Of a stretch of 64,000 nt of DNA, positions 60,054 through 64,000 are shown piece by piece (positions within the stretch are counted from its first letter, which is position 1; every line of letters starts with the position of its first letter). The stretch is taken from contig CAYLSV010000002.1 of the NCBI GenBank assembly GCA_964386435.1, positions 1 to 64,000 of the forward strand, given 5' to 3'. Source of the DNA: CAYLSV01 sp964386435 (lineage in GTDB: Bacteria; Planctomycetota; Phycisphaerae; Tepidisphaerales; Tepidisphaeraceae). Made by a program: the position numbers and the translations under genes. A model generated the notes under the pieces. It was not told where the DNA came from. It searched no databases and saw only the letters and a list, made by a program, of their open reading frames with translations.

Positions 60054-60107
60054 TGACGTGGTGAATTGCCGGAAGCGTCGCAACTTCTTCGGCAACTCAC
60101 CACGTCA
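60054..60107. repeat. Cargo-free inverted repeat related to the 48828 cassette
   Basis: Left TGACGTGGTGAATTGCCGGAAG (60054-60075, shown as pairs with the right arm) and right arm 60084-60107 are near-perfect complements around 8 nt. The stretch GTGAGTTGCCGAAG in the right arm, read in reverse, equals the inner edge of the cassette terminal repeat (GATGAGTTGCCGAAG). The outermost TGA is the stop codon of the exonuclease gene. Confidence 0.8.
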
Positions 60108-60980
60108 AACTTTCTCAAACCCCACGATCCGGTCCATCTTGAACGTGCGCATCTCGCCGCGGAGGTGGCAGTAGCCGATGAGGGTGGCGTCGTCGGGGCG
60201 GGTGCCGCGCTTGATGTCCATCGGCTCGATGACCCGCTCGGTACGTTTGCGGCGGGCGTCGAGGTAGGCCATCCGCACGGGGCGGCGGCTGGTGAGAGCT
60301 TCTTCCAGCTCCAGCGGCAACGGCTCGGCGGGGGCGGTCGGCTGCTCGGGGATCAGTGGGCTGCCGGTGCGTTCGCCGATGCGGCGGGGGCCGCCTTGGG
60401 CGGCGAGGACGTCCATGAACGCCATCTCGTTGCCGCCGAGGGGCTCGAGCAGGTTCGCCAGCACGCCGGCGGTGGTCAGGCAGTCGGCGAGCGCGCGGTG
60501 GGCGGTGTCGACCTCGATGCCGAATCGGACCGCCAGCTTCTGCAAGCCATTGCCGCCGCGGCCGAAGCGTTTGCGGGCGATTCGCACCGTGTCGAGCACG
60601 AACTGCCCGGCCAACTCGCGGTGCAAGTCGAGGCCGCACAGCACGCACTCGGCGTCCAGAAACGAGAGGTCGAAGCCGACGTTGTGCCCGACGACCACGG
60701 CGTCGGATAGCAGATCGAGTACCTCGCCTTGAACGTCGCCGAACTTCGGCTGGTCGCGGACCATTTCCTGCGTGATGCCGGTGAGGGCGATGACGCCAGG
60801 GTTGATCCGCCGGCCGGGGTTGAGCAGTTGCTGGTACTCGGTCGCCTCGCCGCCGGGGTCGATCCGCAGGATGCCGACCTCCGTCACGCGATCGCCGAAG
60901 CGGGCGCTGCTGCCGGTCGTCTCGACATCAACGACGGCCAACGGCACGTCGCGCAGCTTGTCCAGCAGGGAGACGGGCAT
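60105..60980 (-). CDS. DEDDh exonuclease fused to a WYL domain
   Basis: Residues 10-180 are a DnaQ-like 3'-5' exonuclease with all motifs: VVDVETTG, VVGHNVGFDLSFLD and HRALADC. Residues 225-291 are a WYL domain (LEEALTSRRPVRMAYLDARRK, GYCHLRGEMRTFKMDRI), a module that senses ligands or nucleic acids in many transcription regulators. The combination suggests a regulated exonuclease. It is bracketed by two inverted repeats (60054 and 60995), and the first supplies its stop codon. Confidence 0.9.
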   Translation of the reverse strand: MPVSLLDKLRDVPLAVVDVETTGSSARFGDRVTEVGILRIDPGGEATEYQQLLNPGRRINPGVIALTGITQEMVRDQPKFGDVQGEVLDLLSDAVVVGHNVGFDLSFLDAECVLCGLDLHRELAGQFVLDTVRIARKRFGRGGNGLQKLAVRFGIEVDTAHRALADCLTTAGVLANLLEPLGGNEMAFMDVLAAQGGPRRIGERTGSPLIPEQPTAPAEPLPLELEEALTSRRPVRMAYLDARRKRTERVIEPMDIKRGTRPDDATLIGYCHLRGEMRTFKMDRIVGFEKV

Positions 60981-60994
60981 GAGTGGCGATACGG

Positions 60995-61068
60995 TTGTTG
61001 TTGGTCCTTTGTTCTTGCTCCTTCATCCTCAGAACAAATGACAAAGGACCAATGACAAAGAACAATCC
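60995..61068. repeat. Class C heptad inverted repeat
   Basis: Left arm 60995-61029 opens TTGTTGTTGGTCCTTTGTTC, and right arm 61032-61068 opens GAACAAATGACAAAGGACCA, with almost no loop. It lies between the stop of the LEA-like lipoprotein gene and the start of the exonuclease gene. Confidence 0.9.
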
Positions 61069-61072
61069 ACCT

Positions 61073-61627
61073 TCACCCACCCAGCAGCCGGCCGAACAGC
61101 TCTGCTGCAAGCCGCCGGGCGTCGGGGCTGGTCAGCAGGCGGGGGTTCGAGAGCGCCTGCCGCAGTGGAAGCTGGCCCTCGTACTCGAACGGCACCTTCA
61201 CCGGCAGCAAGCCGGCGGTGCCCGGCGTGGCGAACGACGCTGACCCGTTCACCCGGTACCCGAAGTCGCCGCCGCTGGCCGAGAGGGCGTCGCCGGCCTC
61301 CAGCAGCTCGTCCCACCGCAGCTCGATCGGCACACGCAATGCCTTGGTCCCGCCGGCCGGCAAACTCTCCCCGTCCGCCAACGCCGCGCTGCCCTTGGCA
61401 ACGTTCACCCCCTCGGCCGCGAGTTGATAACTCACCCCCCGCACCGGCAGATCAATTGAGTTCGGGTTGGTCACCGCCAGATCAACGCCAAGCGTCATGC
61501 CGTCGGTGGTAATGCCGACCAGCTCCCCGCCCGTCGCCGCCACCGTCGGCGGCTCGACGCTGGCACACCCCGTGAGCAACAACGCGAGCCATGGCAGGAC
61601 AAGAATGCGAGCGAGCGACGGGCACAT
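61073..61627 (-). CDS. LEA type 2 family lipoprotein
   Basis: This 184-residue protein has lipobox LLTGC (Cys21) and a WHy/LEA-2 beta-sandwich domain: LGVDLAVTNPNSIDLPVRGVSYQL and the downstream strands. In bacteria such proteins are linked to desiccation or stress. Its stop lies four bases from a heptad repeat. Confidence 0.85.
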   Translation of the reverse strand: MCPSLARILVLPWLALLLTGCASVEPPTVAATGGELVGITTDGMTLGVDLAVTNPNSIDLPVRGVSYQLAAEGVNVAKGSAALADGESLPAGGTKALRVPIELRWDELLEAGDALSASGGDFGYRVNGSASFATPGTAGLLPVKVPFEYEGQLPLRQALSNPRLLTSPDARRLAAELFGRLLGG

Positions 61628-61650
61628 GGCCGCAGGGTATCATTTGCGGC

Positions 61651-61899
61651 ATGACCCGCCTACTCGACCAGGCGCTTCAGCGCCTCACCATGCTGCCGGA
61701 CGACCGCCAGGACGCCGAGGCGCGACTCATCCTGCAGCGCCTCGAATCATTCGACGAAGCGCTGGCCGAGATGAAGAAACTCGACGCCGAGGTCACAGAG
61801 ATGTTCGAAGGCCCGCCCGGCCTCGACCCCATGCTCGACCCGGCGAACCACCGGCCGGGTACAATTTCACCGGCCGAGTACTTCGGTGACGAGTCATGA
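61651..61899 (+). CDS. Antitoxin-like small protein
   Basis: This 82-residue helical acidic protein begins RLLDQALQRLTMLPDDRQ, a pattern seen in antitoxins paired with PIN toxins, and overlaps the PIN gene by four bases (ATGA). It lacks an obvious DNA-binding motif. Assignment rests mainly on its position. Confidence 0.65.
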   Translation: MTRLLDQALQRLTMLPDDRQDAEARLILQRLESFDEALAEMKKLDAEVTEMFEGPPGLDPMLDPANHRPGTISPAEYFGDES

Positions 61900-62300
61900 C
61901 CGCACCACACGATCGCGTTGTTTTGATCGACACGGCTGTTGTCGTGTACCTCGAGACGCGGCCGAACGCGCTGTCGTCCTTTGCCAAGGACGTGATGCAG
62001 CGCAAGACGGCAAGACGCTATCTGAGCATGGTCAGCTTGTGGGAGATCGCCATCAAGAACGGCATCGGAAAACTGCCACTTGACGACGGCTTCGCGGATC
62101 TGGCAGCTCGCTGGGCGGGTCGCGACGATCTTGAGCTGCTGACGCTGTCACTGCCCGTGATCAACCGTGTACCGGCGTTGCCGCTGATCCATCGCGACCC
62201 ATTCGACAGGCTGCTGGCCTGTCAGTTTCAGGAACTTGATGTGGCTATTCTCTCACCTGACCCGGTGTTCGACGCCTACGGCATTCTCAGGATGTGGTGA
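61896..62300 (+). CDS. PIN domain toxin, VapC-like
   Basis: This 134-residue protein has the PIN fold with acidic residues in VLIDTAVVVYLE, SLWEIAIKNGIGKL and HRDPFDRLLACQ. VapC toxins cleave RNA, often tRNA. It is translationally coupled to the small antitoxin-like gene. The triad appears complete, so it is probably active. Confidence 0.9.
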   Translation: MTAPHDRVVLIDTAVVVYLETRPNALSSFAKDVMQRKTARRYLSMVSLWEIAIKNGIGKLPLDDGFADLAARWAGRDDLELLTLSLPVINRVPALPLIHRDPFDRLLACQFQELDVAILSPDPVFDAYGILRMW

Positions 62301-62306
62301 GTCGCA

Positions 62307-62780
62307 TTACCCCATCTTCGTGCCGATGATGTCGGCTTCAAAGACGAGCTTGCCCTTGACCATGCCCTGACACTGGGCGCGGACGCGGCGGTGGCGGCTT
62401 TCGACGAGGTGGCAGAGGATGTAGAGGCGGCAGCCGGGCTCGACGGCTTGGCGGAACTTGCAGTTCTCCACGCCGCCGAAGCCGATGAAGCCCGGCCAGC
62501 CGAGGATGTGCTTGGTGCAAAAGCTCGACACCTGCGCCGCGGCCTCGAGCATGATGACCCCGGGCAGCAGCGGCCGGCCGGGGATGTGGCCGGGAACCCA
62601 GAACTCGTCCTCGCCGACTTCTTTGTAGCCGATGATGTCGCCGCGGTCGTTGTGCCAGACGATGGCGTCGAGGTGGCGCATCAGCCCGCGTTGGGGATTC
62701 ACCTCCTCGATCACCGCCGGCCCGTGCCGGACGGCGTCGAGGTCGATTTGCGACAGATCCAGGACGAACTGGGGGGGCAT
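62307..62780 (-). CDS. FabZ-like 3-hydroxyacyl-ACP dehydratase
   Basis: This 157-residue hot-dog fold protein has the catalytic His in WVPGHIPGRPLLPG and the Glu in VIMLEAAAQ, the FabZ/FabA pattern. FabZ dehydrates 3-hydroxyacyl-ACP in fatty acid synthesis. The segment ICHLVESRHRRVRAQCQGMV is typical of the second half. It is preceded by a heptad repeat and the Hc1-like gene on the same strand. Another dehydratase elsewhere could be the main FabZ. Confidence 0.85.
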   Translation of the reverse strand: MPPQFVLDLSQIDLDAVRHGPAVIEEVNPQRGLMRHLDAIVWHNDRGDIIGYKEVGEDEFWVPGHIPGRPLLPGVIMLEAAAQVSSFCTKHILGWPGFIGFGGVENCKFRQAVEPGCRLYILCHLVESRHRRVRAQCQGMVKGKLVFEADIIGTKMG

Positions 62781-62790
62781 GGCGGAGGTG

Positions 62791-62883
62791 TTGTTGGTTC
62801 TTTGTCCTTGGTCCTTTGGCCTTCGTCACCAGCGACATCGCTCTTCGTTTGGACCAAGAACAAAGAACAAAGGACCAACAACC
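62791..62883. repeat. Class C heptad inverted repeat
   Basis: Left arm 62791-62830 opens TTGTTGGTTCTTTGTCCTTG, and right arm 62851-62883 opens GGACCAAGAACAAAGAACAA, with a 20-bp loop. It fills the gap between the FabZ-like gene and the Hc1-like gene. Confidence 0.9.
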
Positions 62884-62888
62884 ACCGC

Positions 62889-63068
62889 TCACTCGCTATC
62901 GCGGGCTTCGAGGATCTTGACGCGGACGTCCTGAGCGGCGTTCTTGATTTCTTGCATCTTCTTGCGGACGCGGGTGCCGGCCGCTTTGTTGCCGCCGTAG
63001 GCCTTCTCGACGTCGTCCTCGGCGTCCTGGATCAGTTCTTTGAGCTTCGCGAACTCGGGCATCATCAT
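62889..63068 (-). CDS. Histone H1-like Hc1 family protein
   Basis: This small protein (57-59 residues, starting at one of three consecutive ATG codons 63062-63068) resembles the N-terminal helical part of chlamydial Hc1: LKELIQDAEDDVEKAYGGNKAAGTRVRKKM. It lacks the Lys/Arg-rich tail of the chlamydial protein. Such proteins bind and compact DNA and occur in planctomycetes and chlamydiae. It is near ilvE on the same strand. Confidence 0.8.
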   Translation of the reverse strand: MMMPEFAKLKELIQDAEDDVEKAYGGNKAAGTRVRKKMQEIKNAAQDVRVKILEARDSE

Positions 63069-63151
63069 CGGGGTGCGTCCTTCGGTGAAAGATCGAACAT
63101 TCGGGGCCACGGCGGCCGGGGTGGGGAAACTAACGCCCTGGCGAACCGAAA

Positions 63152-64000
63152 TCAAACGCCCGCCGGTTCATTGGTCGCCGAAACTTCGCCGCTGCCGCCG
63201 CGCACGTCGCGGTGAAACAGCTCCTTGAGCCGCTTCGTGATCGGGCCCGGCTTGCCTTGGCCGACGACGCGGCCGTCGATCTTCGTCACGCCGATGACCT
63301 CCGCCGCGGTGCCGGTGAGAAAGACTTCGTCGGCCGTGTAGAGGTCGTGCCGCAGTAGCGGCTTCTCTTTCACGTTAAAACCGTCGCGGCGGGCGAGTTG
63401 CATGACGAAGTCGCGGGTGATGCCCTTCAGGATGCCCGCCGAGGCCGGGGGCGTGCGGATTATGCCGCATTGCACGAGAAACACGTTGTCGGCCGTGCAC
63501 TCGGCGACTTCGCCAAGGTGGTTGAGCATGATTGCCTCCGGCACCCCCGCGTCGTTGGCTTCGATTTTTGCAAGAATGCTGTTGAGGTAGTTCAGACTCT
63601 TAATCCGCGGCGGCAGGGCGTTGATAAAGTTCTTCTGCCAACTGCTGGTGATGACGCTCATGCCCTCGTCATACATCTGCTGCGGGTAGATGCGGATCGT
63701 GTCGGCGATAATGAAGACGCTGGCTTTGGGGCAACGGTTGGGGTCAAGGCCCAGATCGCCCACGCCGCGCGTGACCACGAGGCGGAGGTAGCAGTCGCCA
63801 TTCTCGAAGCCGTTGGCGGCCATCGTCTGCTTCATCGCCTCGGCGAGCTCCTGTGGCGTGTGCGGGATGACGAGGCGGATCGCCTTGGCCGATTCGTAGA
63901 GGCGGACGAGGTGGGCGTTTTCTTCAAACACGTGCCCGCCGTAGGCCCGCAACCCCTCGAAGACGCCGTCGCCGTAGAGCAGGCCGTGGTCGTAGACGCT
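63152..64000 (-). CDS. ilvE: Branched-chain amino acid aminotransferase, partial
   Basis: IlvE transfers amino groups between branched-chain amino acids and 2-oxoglutarate with PLP. The 282 residues present begin with VYDHGLLYGDGVFEGLRAYGG at the window edge; the first residues are missing. PLP-binding Lys is in KSLNYLNSIL, followed by GEVAECTADNVF and TGTAAEVIGV. The C-terminus is complete. It is upstream of the Hc1-like gene. Confidence 0.95.
   Translation of the reverse strand, partial: SVYDHGLLYGDGVFEGLRAYGGHVFEENAHLVRLYESAKAIRLVIPHTPQELAEAMKQTMAANGFENGDCYLRLVVTRGVGDLGLDPNRCPKASVFIIADTIRIYPQQMYDEGMSVITSSWQKNFINALPPRIKSLNYLNSILAKIEANDAGVPEAIMLNHLGEVAECTADNVFLVQCGIIRTPPASAGILKGITRDFVMQLARRDGFNVKEKPLLRHDLYTADEVFLTGTAAEVIGVTKIDGRVVGQGKPGPITKRLKELFHRDVRGGSGEVSATNEPAGV

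Noticed and set aside
10406..62883. Heptad repeats as a CRISPR array
   Set aside because: Units are 7 bp, contiguous and mirrored, with no spacers, and no cas genes are present.

Overview
The window is high-GC bacterial chromosomal DNA. It most resembles a Planctomycetota genome, probably class Phycisphaerae. Supporting signs are a PEP-CTERM exported protein, a short histone H1/Hc1-like protein, a membrane-anchored oligopeptide-binding protein with a coiled-coil stalk, Uma2-family proteins, and many long spurious antisense open frames caused by GC-rich codon usage. The placement is inferred from gene content; there is no rRNA here to confirm it.

Layout. 1-6100: sensor histidine kinase, type II secretion F protein, tRNA-Met, ammonium transporter and TorF-like porin. 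6100-12400: lepA, a Uma2 protein, a ThiF/MoeB-type E1 enzyme, YlbF, EVE and PH-domain proteins, and two small acidic proteins. 12500-22700: ppc with a GT-C membrane protein and an exported protein, mnmG, a PEP-CTERM protein, a hexose-6-phosphate mutarotase and an SDR. 22900-26980: a decayed integrative island beside tRNA-Pro, with a serine resolvase broken by TAG, a tyrosine integrase broken by TAA, an excisionase-like protein and small orphan genes. 27000-47000: housekeeping and envelope genes, including an amidase, a MazEF-like pair, clpB, DHH, SMI1, siroheme-type dehydrogenase, aldo/keto reductase, GT2, bifunctional nuclease, an AcpS-acetyltransferase fusion, LysM lipoprotein, ABC permease, HtrA and panB. 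47000-56000: a tandem oligopeptide ABC cluster in the order A-B-C-A-B-C, without ATPase genes. 56000-64000: GNAT-nitrilase, two paralogous membrane proteins, SUI1, exonuclease-WYL, a VapBC-like pair, a FabZ-like dehydratase, the Hc1-like protein and a partial ilvE.

The most unusual signal is a dense set of dispersed inverted-repeat elements between, and in one case inside, genes. There are three classes. (i) Arms built from 7-bp units such as GRACAAA, GTGATGA or CGGACAA. One of these carries a four-helix-bundle (23S intervening-sequence type) gene between 38-bp terminal inverted repeats inside the oligopeptide operon. Another is read in frame within mnmG. Others are cargo-free hairpins directly after stop codons. 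(ii) GTAG-hairpin-spacer-hairpin-CTAC elements that look like REPINs, with matched but copy-specific stems. (iii) Hairpins bounded by CGTCGCTGA / TCAGCGACG. Several elements supply the stop codon of the neighbouring gene. No transposase for any of them lies in the window.
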